The notes under the pieces are model-generated. The model saw nothing but the letters and a program-made list of their open reading frames with translations, was not told where the DNA came from and ran no database searches. Below are positions 44,586 to 57,544 of a DNA stretch of 64,000 nucleotides, one piece after another. Origin of the DNA: Oreohelix idahoensis (Eukaryota > Mollusca > Gastropoda > Stylommatophora > Oreohelicidae); NCBI GenBank assembly GCA_024509875.1, contig JAMPIV010000581.1, positions 439,001 to 503,000 of the forward strand. The letters are read 5' to 3'. The number at the start of each line of letters is the position of its first letter. Within the stretch, counting starts at the first letter, position 1. The position numbers and the translations under genes were made by a program.

Positions 44586-46565
44586 ACGGGGGAAAAGTCA
44601 CGTCCCCAAGTTGACACAAGGTAACGAAATCGACAAAAGGGACCATAGTTATTATACGCAACAGTCATTTTTTGGACGCTTTTGCAATATTTTGTCCTTT
44701 ATTTGAATGCAGCGGCACACGTTTCACAGAAGATTCTAGAAAATATTTCGAAAAAAAAACAACTAACCTTGAAAAGTAACTTTTTCTTAATAATGATGTT
44801 AGGAATATAAAAATTAGCTGGCCAGATGGCCCATTTTGAGCAGTGAAATAATATGCTTTTATTTATACAGACGGATAGATAATAATGAAGACATTGACAA
44901 AAGACTGTGTTGTTCACATCAGCGAAAGACTGCATTGAATCAAACATGTCACTAATTTGCACAAAAACCGCGACCTTGAGACTCAAGTGTCCAAATCTAG
45001 TTAGAATGAAAGAGAGGGACATTGGTGGGAGCTGTGGCTAAAAATAACTTTAAAGACAAAATTTGTAGAGGGGACGGATAGGTTGGTTCAAAAACCAAGT
45101 ACGTTTTTGTGAAAACGCAAGTAGAGACGGACGGACTAACAGATAAAAAATCCATACTTGACTGAAGCATGACTGAAATGACTTTAGTGTAGGAAATTTG
45201 AATTTGAAAAAAACACAAGGCATTGATTGGCCACAGACAATCATATTATCAGCGCTCAGACGCGCTTTTTTGCCATTCCTCAATAGTTGTCCAGTGATAG
45301 ACACAGTAAATTTTAAGTGTGGTGATTTCCAATGAAGTAAATTGAAATAAGTTCAGGGACGCCATACTATAGCCAGCAGCTCAGCTGAGTTTTGCTAGCA
45401 TTTCTGTGTTCTTTATTCATAATCTGGTAAGATTGAAATTATTTCTTTGTATATTTTAAATATTGTTTAATGTTTCGAGTGATTTGATACTGCCATATCG
45501 AAATCTAGCCTTACAACAAGTAAGGATTTGCTCTAGACCCCCCGCCCTAGTTCAGGGTCTAGGGACAAACAATATATATAAACTCCAGCAAGGGTTAGGA
45601 AGGACAGATCAAGTGTTGAGATCAGTGGAACATATCACCTATCCTATTCTATGGCAGGAAGCTAATAAACATATTTCGGAATATGTAGTCTTGGAGAACT
45701 TATCCTATGTGAAACCAACTTGGTAAGATGTGTTGTATGGTCAGAGAGATCTGACCCTGTCTAAGTGGTGTTATTGTAAATTGTTACGTGTAGAAGTGGC
45801 TCCTTAGGTAAGGTTCTGAACCTAAACCAATATTTTATTTCAGAACAGTGAGTTTTATGTTGACACCAAAAGGTGGTGTCAAATGCTGGGTAAATAATTG
45901 ACAGTGAGGACCCGTGCAGTGTCGCATCTCGGCAGAACAGCCTTGTATTGCCCCCAAGCACGGAGAGGTGGGGCCACCCGATATATTGCCCCCAAGCACG
46001 GAGAGGTGGGGACACCAGATTCCAGCACCAGAACTACTCTTTCAAAGTTACGTAAGCAGGCTGGTCTGCTGGATTTACACCAACTTCATAGACATAGCAC
46101 CCAAAGTGAATTACTACTAAAACATCCCATTTCCTTCCATCATTAATGGACAATGTTTGGTAGGCATAGACAGGGAGGGATGAAGCCACCCCAACAGCAC
46201 ATCTATTCATCGTTCTCCCAGGGAAAATAAAATTATGAACTGTAGAAATATTAACAAATCGTGAAAATTGTATACGTACACACCCTTTATTTATCATGCC
46301 ATTTATTCATGCCATTCACTCATAAATTTCAAAATCTTTCATATGTTCTGGCCAAAATAAAACCTTGGTTCAGAACAAATAAATTTAAAAAAGATTTACT
46401 GTCTAAAATTTCACCAGCTGAATTTAGTTCATTGTGTTCTAAATTTTATTGATAATATTATATTATTTAATATCTGTGTGTGTGTGTTTGTATATGTCAA
46501 TACAACACATTACATTCAGTACCCTAGATTTTAACGTAGCCACATTCATTAGAAAAAAAAAAAAA
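43560..46565. other. Unassigned DNA with poly-G runs and a 38-bp tandem pair
   Basis: Contains GATA-rich repeats (about 43560-43660), a 20-base poly-G (43704-43723) and a 28-base poly-G (44558-44585). Two direct copies of a 38-bp unit lie at 45947-46013, centred on CCCCCAAGCACGGAGAGGTG. Frames at 43968, 44699-45304 and 45463-45726 have no recognisable motif. No gene is supported. Confidence 0.4.
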
Positions 46566-46567
46566 GA

Positions 46568-46706
46568 TAGGTGTGAGGTCGTAGTGGTAGCAAGAAAGGC
46601 CTTCTGAAAATTCACAGCTACATTTTATCTCAGGAGCCTTCACAGCTGACCTCATACATCACACTTAGTAATATCACCATCATACAATACCATCAAAACC
46701 ACTACA
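46568..46706 (+). repeat. Fragment D of the 2.4-kb LTR family
   Basis: GTGGTAGCAAGAAAGG...CCTTCACAGCTGACCTCAT...CACTTAGTA...AACCACTACA matches the last 100-140 bp of copies A-C (e.g. the reverse of 15880-15975), ending near CA at 46706. No target duplication is seen. Confidence 0.6.
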
Positions 46707-46787
46707 ATCATGTAAGCGTTCAATTGTTAGAAAGGCTACACGCCCTTAGATGTTGATTACAACTAATCTCTAGAAATATGAGCAGCA

Positions 46788-46873
46788 TACTTAACCGTCA
46801 TCTGTTGTCGTCTTTTATCTCTTTCCTCTGTATTGTTTTTCTTTTGTATAATTAAAATACCTTACTGGTTTCA
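46788..46873 (+). repeat. Second copy of the repeat at 26226-26312
   Basis: About 85 bases, centred on CATCTGTTGTCGTC, match 26226-26312 with few differences and an indel. There the block forms the 3' part of an RNase H LINE relic, so this is probably a stray end of the same family. Confidence 0.65.
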
Positions 46874-47508
46874 ATCCAGGTAGGTTCTTCCGGATGAGAA
46901 TGCAGCTACGTGTTGGTGTTTCTTGGCTCGTGATATTGCTTGTAATGTAATGTCATCTCTCACCTTTAGTTTGTTGACACAGTTCATCTCGCAGTAACCC
47001 ATAAGTCATTGACGACACTTAACAAAGTCACCACGAAAACTCACTATATCATTAACATAGTCTTCAACGATAACTAACACAATCTCTTAACAACAATTAA
47101 GTGATTCGCTGAAGACATCTACTTTAAAGTTAATATAGTTTATTAAAATTACTAAAATTTCTCTCCACCGAATAAAATATGAATATAATAATGTTAAAGC
47201 ATGCACTGTACACCTACATAATAATAATTATAATTTTCATGTATATTATTATTGTACTACACTTACTAATCCTATCATCATCTAATATGTTGAGAACCAC
47301 TGTATTTCATTCTTCTTAATTGGTATACTCCGTTCTCCATAAGGACAAAACAAACCTGAGAACCATTGTTCTCTTGATTACATTAAAAACTATATCAACT
47401 CACAAGTTACACTGATTCTCAAAATCTCGTGTAAAGAAAATATATAAGCTTCCTTAATATTCAATGGACATTTCTTACTAAGTTTTACAGTAACTATAAT
47501 TGGGTAGT
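46874..47508. other. AT-rich spacer
   Basis: No motif recognised. It ends at the target duplication of the RTE-like LINE. Confidence 0.4.
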
Positions 47509-47521
47509 GAGTCAGTAGTTC

Positions 47522-50500
47522 CCAAGCCCGGATGAAAAAGGAGGAGGGCGGCCTGCATGGAGGCCGTAAGGAGGCAGCCCCTCCACCATGCAAAGGCACA
47601 ACAGGCCAATCACCTGTTTGCTTTAAACCACGATTACGAGTAACAAAAGAGAGAAAACCGGACTGATTCTAAAGGCGACGAACTGGAACGGACTACGGAC
47701 TACGACTTATGGAACATGGAACACAAGAAGTATAAATGGGAAGGAAGAGGAGCTGGTGGAAGAGATGAGGAAAGCAAAACTAGAAATCCTGGCTATTACG
47801 GAAACAAAGAAAAAAGGACAAGGAGTCATGGATCTCAATGGCAACACGCTGCTATTTAGTGGTGTACCCATATCCGAAAGAGCTAAAGGGGGTATGGGTT
47901 GCATTGTGGCCCAAAATCAAAAAGATAGTATCAAGGGGTGGAACTTTGTCTCAGAGCGCATTATGGTTGTGAAACTAAAAGAAGGAGAAACCATAGTCAA
48001 CCTGGTCATAGTGTATGGGCCAAATGAGGATGAGAGAGCAGAGGTCAAGGAGGAATTCTTCGAGCTGCTTCAAAGGACAGTGGATGACTGCCTAGATGAA
48101 GTTATCATGCTCGGAGATTTTAATGCCAGAGTTGGAAATGACCATGCTAGATGGGGTGGAGTTATCGGAAGAGATGGAGAAGATACTCTCAATGACAATG
48201 GAAAGCGACTCCTTAGATTCTGCAGTGAGCAGAATCTGATCATTACAAACACAAAGTTCCCCCATAAGCGCATACATGCATACACTAGATGTGAACCAAC
48301 AAGAATGAGAAGTCAGTGATCGACTATGCCATTGTTCGGAGAAGCTCATTCAAATATGTCCGAGATGCAAGAGTCTGGAGGGGGCCAGAGATTGGAAGTG
48401 ATCACTACCTGCTAACAATCAAACGAACAACTGAAAGAGTTGCTCAGCCTAGGAACTGCACAACATCACGCAAGAAACCAAGTAAACGAGCAGGAGAAAT
48501 GAGCATTAGGACCTACAAGCTGAGAGAGCCAGAAATTAAGACCAGATATCAGGGGCTTATTGCTGCAGCGGTGAGCAACACAGAAGAACAACCTGATGAC
48601 TTGGAAACCCTCTGGATTAAATTCAAGGATATCATAAAGACAGCTACTGCAGAAGCATGTGGTGAAGTCCGACTTGGGAACCAGAGAAAGAGGACACCTT
48701 GGTGGACAGAGGAAGTCAAAGAGAAAATAAGAAAGAAGAAAATGGCATAGAAACAATACTTAGGAGCTAAAAACACAACAGGACAAATGGAAAAATATAG
48801 AGAATATGTGACACTCAGAACAGAAGTAAAGAACAAAGTGCTAGCAGCAAAACAGAAGTCCTGGGAAGAATTTGGATAAAAGCTAGAAAAAGATGCACAA
48901 GAAAACCAGAAATTGTTCTATAAGACCCTAAAGAACATGAGGAAGGAAAAACAATGCCCTCTCAAATTTATAAAGGACAAGCAAGGCAAATTGCTTACTG
49001 CCCCGAAGGAAGTAATGGAAAGATGGAAAGAATATTTCTCAGAACTCCTTGATGGTGAGCAAGGTCAAACATCAGAAATGATAACCACTAGCACAGAAGA
49101 GGAAACCAATGGTGATGAAGATGACATAAAGATGGAAGAACTGAAGGCAGCACTGGAGAAAATCAAGATGGGCAAAGCAGCAGGGCATGATGGTATAACA
49201 CCAGAAATGGTTAAGTACATGGGAGCATCAGGCGACCTGTTACTCCTAAGGGTCCTACAGGCAGCATGGTTCAACAAGACCATACCAAAGGATTGGGAGA
49301 TCGCCATCATAACACCAATTTTCAAAAAGGGTGACAATCGACAGTGTGGAAACCATAGAGGCATATCCCTTCTCAGTGTCCCTGGAAAAATCCACTCTAG
49401 AATCCTAGAGCAGAGACTCCGACGCCTAGCTGAGCCACAATTGGATGAGGTCCAGTGCGGATTCCGAGCAAACCGAAGTACTCAAGACCTAATCTTCACA
49501 CTCAGACAGCTGAGTGAAAAGGCCCTTGAGTATAAGAGAGAGATCCATCTTTGTTTCATAGATCTGGAAAAGGCGTTTGACAGGGTCCCTTGGAGCAAAC
49601 TTTGGGACTGTTTGGCAAGGAGGAATATTCCAGCACCTCTGATTCATGCTATACAGAGCTTCTACAAGTCTTGCAGAAATTATGTGAGGACAGCAAACCA
49701 TAAGTCAGAAGAGTTCAGGACCACCACTGGTGTAAGACAAGGTGATATCCTATCACCTTACCTCTTCATACTCCTTATGGACGATGTCATCAAGGCATGT
49801 AAGGAGAGAACAAGAAAGTATTCAGTGGGGTACTGGAAGATGAGACAGGTCTATATTTCAGAGCTGGCATTTGCTGATGATGTTGCCCTGATTGCTAAAT
49901 CAGAGGCACATCTCCAATCCAACCTGAAAGTCTGGAAGGAAGAGCTGGAGAAGAGAGGGATGGTCATAAGCAGCTCTAAAACAAAATCCATGGTGATATC
50001 ACGAGAAGAAAGAAGACATCAGATTAAGCTGGGAGAACAGGTCCTGGAGCAGGTCGACACTTTAAATACCTCGGAGCTATTATAGACCGAAAGGGAGGCA
50101 TCAAAGAAGAGTTGGCCACTCGAAAAGCAGCAGCTGGGAGACTTTTTCAGGCCATAAATCGAGGATTCTCAGCAAGAGAGAGGTTGGTAAGAAAACGAAG
50201 ATGGCTGTATACCGCTCCACCTATGTCCCAGTCTTGACATATGGATGCGAGTCATGGGCAATGACTACAACCCATAAAAGCCAGATCCAAACCTCAGAAA
50301 TGAGGTATCTGAGGAAGGTGGTTGAAGTAACAAGAAGAGACATGGTACGCAACCAGACGATACGTCAAGGCCTAAAATGCCACCCCCTACAGACCCAAGT
50401 AGAACAGTCCCAACTAAGATGGTTTGGCCATGTCTGCAGAATGGGAGAAGATCGGCTACCACGACAAGCATGGGAAACAAAGAGCCAAGGATCCAGACCC

Positions 50501-50674
50501 CGAGGACGACCCAGAGTCCGCTGGGAGGACAACATTAGACAATCTTTGAAGGACCGAGGACTAGAATGGAACCAGGCCAAGAGGAAGACAGCCGATAGAA
50601 TAGTCTGGCGCTCTCTCTTCCAAACCTCTACACCTCACGGTAGAAGGGGAACGACTAAGTAAGTAAGTAAGTAA
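47522..50674 (+). mobile_element. Full-length RTE-like LINE, 3.15 kb, 13-bp TSD
   Basis: GAGTCAGTAGTTC occurs at 47509-47521 and 50675-50687. The insert starts CCAAGCCCGGATGAAAAAGG, has a leader of about 190 bp, one ORF region, and ends GGGAACGAC(TAAG)n with no poly-A. A short tandem-repeat tail with a single ORF and a compact length are typical of RTE-type LINEs. It is the reference copy for the fragments at 16314, 52228 and 59239. Confidence 0.9.
47709..50662 (+). pseudogene. RTE-like ORF: endonuclease and RT, five frame-breaking lesions
   Basis: The endonuclease starts upstream of the first ATG (47756), at TYGTWNTRSINGKEEEL. It continues LAITETKKKG, VIVYGP, MLGDFNARVGND, then after a frameshift near 48310 IDYAIVRRSS and GSDHYLL. 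Stops occur at about 48748 and 48877. The RT runs 48913-50085: GKAAGHDGITPEMVK, NHRGISLLSVPGK, QCGFRANRSTQDL, motif A CFIDLEKAFDRVPW, motif B TTTGVRQGDILSPYLF, catalytic ELAFADDVALI. A frameshift near 50058 interrupts DTLNTSELL (expected FKYLGAI), a second near 50175, and the C-terminus 50201-50662 has YVPVLTYGCESW, SQLRWFGHVCRMGEDR and ends HGRRGTTK. The endonuclease is of the type annotated as craniofacial development protein 2-like in animal genomes. Confidence 0.9.
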
Positions 50675-50687
50675 GAGTCAGTAGTTC

Positions 50688-52227
50688 TCATGATGTTTAC
50701 TTACAAGTGGCATCAAAGATTAAACGCCCGAAAAAAATTCACCACTATTTATTTATCTATTGCCTGCCAGTCGGCAGGATCACACATTATTGCTTCACTA
50801 CAACTACTCCACCAACTGGGTGAAGTTATAAATATTCAATATATTCTGTAGCGTCAACATGCATAAATAATATTATCCGTAAAACGGTCAAAGAGCCGTT
50901 TGTGAATCACGATTCACCTTAGCGGATAACGATCATTGCTAAAAAGCTTGAGAACCACTATCGCTCTTTCTTACTTCATTACAATCCTTGGAGTTATTCG
51001 GAATATTCAGACCCCTCTACTACTCAACAAATAATCCGTCCTACTAATGCAAACCACAAAGTATATCGAAGCACTACAGAGTCGACCAAAATCTCTAAAG
51101 CTCGACGAAATACTCTCTCCAGTTATCTGTACTTATAGTTATTCGAACTCTAGCTGAGATTGTCTAGAATTGTTCTTCTTAATATTTAATTTTATTAAAG
51201 CTATTCTCAATGAAAACATTAACTATAAAAATATAAACATCTTTTCCTACTGTACACTTTGTCCATGTACCGGCTAATCCAGCACACGGACCTATAACAA
51301 ACTTCCTACATTTTTAGGTGTCTTAACTATTAAGTTGCCTGTCTAAAATCTCTAAGCTCTCTGTCCTAGTGTGTGTGTTCTAATCTAAAAATCTCTATCT
51401 CTATCTGAAGTTGACCGTGCTAACATTAGTATTTATACCCCTTCATTTTGCACCTGGCCCCTGCTTTGTCGGCTGTTGTATGGGAAAGTTTCAGGAGTTC
51501 ATGATTTCTGTCATCACTGCTGACAGAGCAAATACTGACTTCAGCCTGTTTTATGATTTCAAGTGCGTATGAATGATTCTAAACTTATTGTAGTTACCAG
51601 CATCAAACTAAGGGATCTTTCGTATATTTTGAGAACCACTGCTGATGCAAACTTTTGCAGTCACTTAGTGCGAACTATCTATTAATCAATGTGACACACA
51701 GCGGGTCACAATGATCTGCTTGTTTTGCTGTAAACTCGCTGCATACTTTTATTTAAAAATAAAAAACCTAACTGGTGCTAATAATTTGTCGTTCTTTGTC
51801 ATCTGCTAAATTATCGTTAACCTTCTTAAACATGAATAACATCGTCTGTGTTTTGTACGCGGCCACACTTGGTTTGCATTTAAAGGTTCAGTGCATCTGG
51901 TCTCAAGCTAGGAGGAAGAAACGTGTGGCATACTGTGCATTCTACGCCATCCTAAGTGGCTCTTTAAATATGAAGAGATAAAATACTGTGCTCTGGTTTT
52001 GGGCTCTCTTAAGGAAACGTTAAGTGTTACACAGAGCCACTTCTCAGCACCCCCTGCCTATCATGGGGTCCACATTGAGATCCCCCTGCATACTGACAAC
52101 CAGGTTAAAAACCATAATAAAGTCTCGGGATTATATGACTACTCCACGCTTAGTGTGCAATGCTGAGTTCCCAACAAGTTTTACCACATAAGAATCCCTG
52201 GAAGTGAGTTGATGATTTAAAGACAGA
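50688..52227. other. Unassigned AT-rich DNA
   Basis: No gene, repeat or RNA recognised; the frame at 51775-51981 has no motif. Confidence 0.4.
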
Positions 52228-52676
52228 AAGAAGATGGCTGTATATCGCTCCACCTATGTCCCAGTCTTGGCGTATAGATGCGAGTCATGGGCAATGATTA
52301 CAAACCACAAAAGCCAGCTCCAAACCTCAGAAACGAGATATCCTCAAGAAGGTAGTTGAAGTAACAAGAAGGGAAATGGTCCGCAATCAGACTATACAGC
52401 AAGGCTTAAAACCCCAGCCCCTGCAGACCCAACTAGAACATTCTTTGGCTTGGGAATGTCTGCAGAATAGGAGAACATCGGCTATCATGACAAGTATGGG
52501 AACTAAGAACTAGGGATCCAGACCCCCAGTCCGCTGGGAGGACAACTTTAGACAATCTCTGAAGGACTGAGGACTAGAATGGGACTAGGCCAGGAAGAAG
52601 CCAGACGACAGAATAGAATGGCGCTCTCTGTGGCAAAACTCTGCATCCTAAAGTAGAAAAGGAACGACTACGTAAG

Positions 52677-52677
<1 letters not shown>
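52228..52677 (+). pseudogene. Truncated, decayed copy of the RTE-like LINE
   Basis: From AAGATGGCTGTATATCGCTCC to GGAACGACTACGTAAGTAAA it aligns with 50196-50665, including the AATGGTCCGCAATCAGAC and GATCCAGACCCC regions, with several indels. The tail merges into (TA)n. Confidence 0.85.

Positions 52678-52754
<77 letters not shown>
52678..52754. repeat. (TA)n microsatellite
   Basis: About 38 TA units between the LINE tail and repeat E copy 2. Confidence 0.95.
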
Positions 52755-52757
<3 letters not shown>

Positions 52758-53744
52758 CCACGCTAACAACCACACTAAGCTGCGTGAGTGTACATTCTAT
52801 AGTAACCTTACATTATAATGCTAAATATTATAGAAATAATGGCAGCAAAGCTATTTAAAGCAGTACAGATAACCAATAGAGATTTTACACTGTATAAAGG
52901 ACTATGAAACTAAGAAAGCTAACACCAATTAGCTATAGCCGATCGTACTAATACTTACACCACATTATCAGTCTAACATTACTGAAGAAGCACAGGACTT
53001 TATTCTAGTGAGCTGTAACATATTAATAAATTGCAGCACCCACCACACTAAAATAAACTATTTCGGCATCAGCACCGTAGTTAATAAATATAACAATCTA
53101 AATTGCGCCACAATTAAATATTATTCAAATCGACGTGTCGGATTTACATAAGATCATTGAAGGTTTCATTAACCCAAATTAATATGGAAATACTTAACCA
53201 TTAATTTCATTTACACAAATGTAATAACCGAATATGTCAGTTCTAGTACCGGCCACGTGTTATATTTCCTGAACATGAACCATCTGCTCCAGCCACGCTA
53301 TGTCTGAATAAATGTAGATTTGAAACCAACCGCAGGCGAAATATAAATAACATTGAATTAAGTATATAGTTATTTAAAATACTACGGCACAAAGATGGTG
53401 ATCCTGCATCCTTTCTTACACTATAAAGACTTTAGAATGTTGGAGAATAATATTATATCTACTCACAGAATAAGGCATGTTCTTGCTTGAACTAGACTTC
53501 AGTATTTCTCAATAGCTTGTTCTCTCTCCGCGACAGGCGATCAGAATGATAAATAATTTAAACTGACGCGCTAGCCTGAACGCTTCTCTTCTCTGATTGG
53601 CTGCTACCTGTAAGCGATATGACTAATGTTCTATTTTTAGATCCTGACTGAGTAACACTAAAATGGCTGCAAAATCGTTATGTTGTAGTAAAAAGGTAGA
53701 GAACGACAGACAAAATGACGATGGCAAGATGGCGCTGTCTCACA
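52755..53744 (-). repeat. Dispersed repeat E, copy 2
   Basis: The reverse complement of this region matches 19769-20560, beginning GAGACAGCGCCATCTTGCCA and ending TTAGCGTGGCTG. It is about 200 bp longer than copy 1. The ends abut (TA)n and (CA)n tracts, hiding any target duplication. Confidence 0.75.
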
Positions 53745-53789
53745 CACACACACATATATATACCTCGTATATATATATATACCATTTAC

Positions 53790-54560
53790 TATCGGTCAGA
53801 GCCTGTTCTGTAAATAAGTATGTCATCAACAAAAGTCATTCATCGCAACCCAGCTGGCTGAATGGTGGCTACTTTTGCTGTATAGATATGAAACAGCACC
53901 GGTGATAGTAGAAAGCCCTGGTATTGTCCTAGTAAAATGCGCATTGTGTCTAATTCCCATGTTCCCAAGCGAAATGACGATGATCTCTCAGTTAAAGCAG
54001 CTGCTATCCATCATGTTAGCCAAGGGTTAACACGGTAAGCCATTACAGTTCATTAATAACTCAAAGTTCACACTTTTATAAGCACCCTTTAGGTCAATTG
54101 CTACATCAACCGTTCTCGTTTATCCTGGAACCCGTCGTACACATCATAAGCAAAAGTTCCAGCGTTACCCCATGCTGCTTGTATGTGCCAATAGCTTCCG
54201 AGAGGATCAGGTAGGAATTGTACATTTTCGAGGTGATCTATTATCTTTTCTAGTAGTTTACCACAGACATTCTGCATTGTTATAATTCTACAGCTGCTGA
54301 GAAGTGTGGGGTCTTCACCAAGTTTAAAAAGTGGGCGTAGGTAACTATTTAACCTGTCTTCCGGGGCCTTCAGCATGTTGGTGTTGAAATAACTAACCAC
54401 ATTCGTAATGCCCGTGTCATCGAGCTGTTTAATGTGGTGATACTGTAAAATATCAGGACCCGGGGCAGTGTCTCTAATGGTTTTTAAAGGATGCACAATT
54501 TCTTCTTCGGATGTGATGTCAAAATATATGTCGCCTCCTCAGTCGCTTTCCAAGACACGG
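53790..54560 (-). pseudogene. LINE reverse transcriptase relic (R1/Jockey-like)
   Basis: The frame 54496-54101 reads MHPLKTIRDTAPGPDILQYHHIKQL, then LRPLFKLGEDPTLLSSCRIITMQNVCGKLLEKII, recognisable as the first RT finger blocks (APGPDGI, LLKPGKDP..SYRPI, KLLE in better-kept relatives). After frameshifts the minus strand near 53930-53810 gives GFLLSPVLFHIYTAKVA (motif B) and MTFVDDILIY (catalytic box). Motif A is too decayed to read. The clade is tentative. Confidence 0.7.
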
Positions 54561-54730
54561 CTTTTAATTTCTTAGGGCGCAGCTTTATTAGATTTATCTA
54601 CGCATGGAGGTATATCTGGGAGTCATCCTTATAGGACCACCAGCTATGCACAATACTACAATATACATATGTGGAAGTAAACCTCTGTCTGTGAGGCTCA
54701 TTACACTAGTTATATATGGCTAATTATATG

Positions 54731-55204
<474 letters not shown>

Positions 55205-55534
55205 GTTGCCTTCCTCCCCACCCCTACTGCTAATTACGATGAGACAGGTCACCCGTGTGTTACCGGGGCCCGAAAGGGGAGCAAAGAATAGTAACACTGT
55301 TCTTTGCCAAGCATATCGTAGAAAGCGACTAAGGAGGGTTGGGCATGGGGCCGCTTACCCCATCCTGTAAAAAATATAAACCACAAAAAACTTCAACAAA
55401 TATGGACGAGTCAATTAAAGAAAATAAAACACAGCCATCCAAGACAGGGAAAGGTCCTCTCGCAGGGAGGCATTGATGCAACGCAGAGAAAGCCGAAAGG
55501 AGTCTGTGTTACTGACTAACCTTCTTTCTTTTAG

Positions 55535-56010
55535 GAGAACATCCAGATTTGGCACCTGGAATGGTCGGACATTAAACGAACAAGGGAAAGTGACATAAGT
55601 AGCAGCAGAGATGAGGGAATATAAAATTGAGGTTCTGGGACTGTGGGAAACAATGTGGAAGGGGGTAGACAGGAAGAAACTCATCACAGGTGAATTGGTG
55701 CTGTCCTCAGGACATGAAGACGAAAGTTCACACCACAGTGAAGGGGTAGCTCTTATGTTATCTAAAGAAGCACAGAAAGCACTCATTGAATGGGAAGCCG
55801 TTGGATCCAGAATAATAACAGCTTCTTTTAAAACAGCTAAAAATAAAATAAATGTCAATATCATCCAATGGTATGCACCAACTAATGACAAAGAAGAGTC
55901 TGTGAAAGAAGCATTTTATACTAGACTACAGGAAATTATGGAAAAAGTAAAAAAAAAGAGACATCACATTTTGATGGGTGACATGAATGCAAAGATAGGT
56001 CGCACGAAGA
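55535..56010 (+). pseudogene. LINE endonuclease domain, truncated
   Basis: FGTWNGRTLNEQGK, a stop, AAEMREYKIEVLGLWETMW, LSSGHEDES, NVNIIQWYAPTND, ILMGDMNAKIGR: the first two thirds of an apurinic-type endonuclease. The SDH region is missing; the sequence becomes unrelated at about 56011. Confidence 0.8.
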
Positions 56011-56525
56011 CAGTTCACATAGGTATACATCCATATATAGTTCATTAGAAATTACGTGCATAATATTCAGGTCCGTCCGTGTCAATATAATGTGTCAGAT
56101 GAACGTCATGGCTATGTACATGCGCTGCTGTAGTCAGACAGCCAGAAATGAGCGCATGAGTTCTTGACAGCTACAAATTGAATCATAATACGATTCTCCT
56201 TCCATCATTTAATTTACTTAATAAATCTCATACTTTATCTTAATATCTGAACTGACCCTGAGTTCTATATTGAATTCATATATCGGCTATATACCAAGCC
56301 TCTCCTTGGAAGAAATACAAGACACGACTTCACTGCTTGACGGACAGCATAAAAAGGGGAATGTAACCAAGTCACCAAGCGTGACCTTCCCAACGCGAAT
56401 ACGTCATAATCTTAGCATATATTTCGCGTTCAGTAGTCCATAAAATATCGACATATTCTATTAATGTTATTGACCCCTAAACGTTGCGCATTGCTAAACC
56501 CCAGTAGACGCCGTCATTTAAAATA
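56011..56525. other. Foreign 0.5-kb stretch within the LINE
   Basis: Unrelated AT-rich sequence replaces the end of the endonuclease and part of the linker. No inverted repeats, tail or target duplication are visible. Confidence 0.4.
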
Positions 56526-56687
56526 ACACCGTAACATGTACACAGAAGCAAACAAAGAAGAAAAAAGATGTATCAAAAGAGACAAGAGGAAGTATATTGA
56601 GGAGTTGGCAAGAGAGGCAGAAGATGCTGCAGCCAAAGGGAATATGAGAGAACTGTATAACAGCACAAAGAAGCTAACGGGGAAATA
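56526..56687 (+). pseudogene. LINE linker fragment
   Basis: YTEANKEEKRCIKRDKRKY and EELAREAEDAAAKGNMRELYNSTKKLTGKY are the usual helical linker between endonuclease and RT. It is cut by the mariner at 56688. Confidence 0.75.
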
Positions 56688-57544
56688 CGAGGGAAGGTCA
56701 AAAAGTAATGCCTCCTATTTTTTATGTATGTAAATACTGCATCGGTGTGCAATTTGTAAATTTAGCAGGTTTGCTCAAACACTCTTCTGCACTTTATAGC
56801 ATTACCAACCTGTTTCAGTAACAAGTGGCACCACTGTAACAGTTTAAAAATGGCTGCCAAAGACGTTCGGTTCAAACAACGTTATGTCATAGAATTCCTC
56901 AATGCTTAAGGCGAGACCCCAATTCGCATCCACGAACGTTTGAAAAATGTTTATGGAGATTCAACAGTGGATGTTAGCAATGTCCGACGTTGTTTACATC
57001 GTTGTGACGAAGCTGAAGTAGGTTAATCCTCAATGGCTGACGCAATGCGGACTGGCCGTCCGTCTGCCACAGTGACTCCACACAACATTCATCGAATTGA
57101 TGGCATCATTCGTGGTGACCGTCGGGTAACACTGGATGAACTTTCTTCCATGTTGTCCATTAGTAAAGGCAGTGTCCAGAACATCATTAAAAACCTGGGT
57201 TATGCAAAAGTTTGTGCAGTGATGCCACGCCACACACCGCTAAACGCACCATTGATGCGATTGCAGAATTTGGTTGACATTATTACCACATCCCCCTTAC
57301 AGTACCGATCTTGCACCTTCTGACTTCCATCACTTTGAGGACACCGAGACACATTTTTATCGTGCGGGGATACATGCCCTTCTGAGAAGATGGACAAAAA
57401 CTGTAACAAATAACGGAGACTACATTGAGAAATAAATTTTTGAAGTTCAGACTTGGGGCTACATCTCAATGTGAATTTTATCTGTTTTCTTGCCTATTGA
57501 ATGAAATTAAAAATTACGAGGCATTCCTTTTTGACCATTACTCG
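56688..57544 (+). mobile_element. mariner element with internally deleted transposase
   Basis: Inverted ends CGAGGGAAGGTCAAAAAGTA (56688) and CGAGTAATGGTCAAAAAGGA (reverse of 57544). The left end follows TA; the right partner is now AA. The gene starts MAAKDVRFKQRYVIEFLNA near 56847, has stops, then GRPSATVTPHNIHRIDGIIRGDRRVTLDELSSMLSISKGSVQNII (helix-turn-helix), then jumps to APSDFH and WTKTVTNNGDYIEK, the C-terminus. Most of the catalytic core is gone. It inserted in the LINE linker. Confidence 0.88.

Noticed and set aside
45463..45726. 87-codon frame
   Set aside because: No known motif, and the surrounding DNA shows no gene structure.
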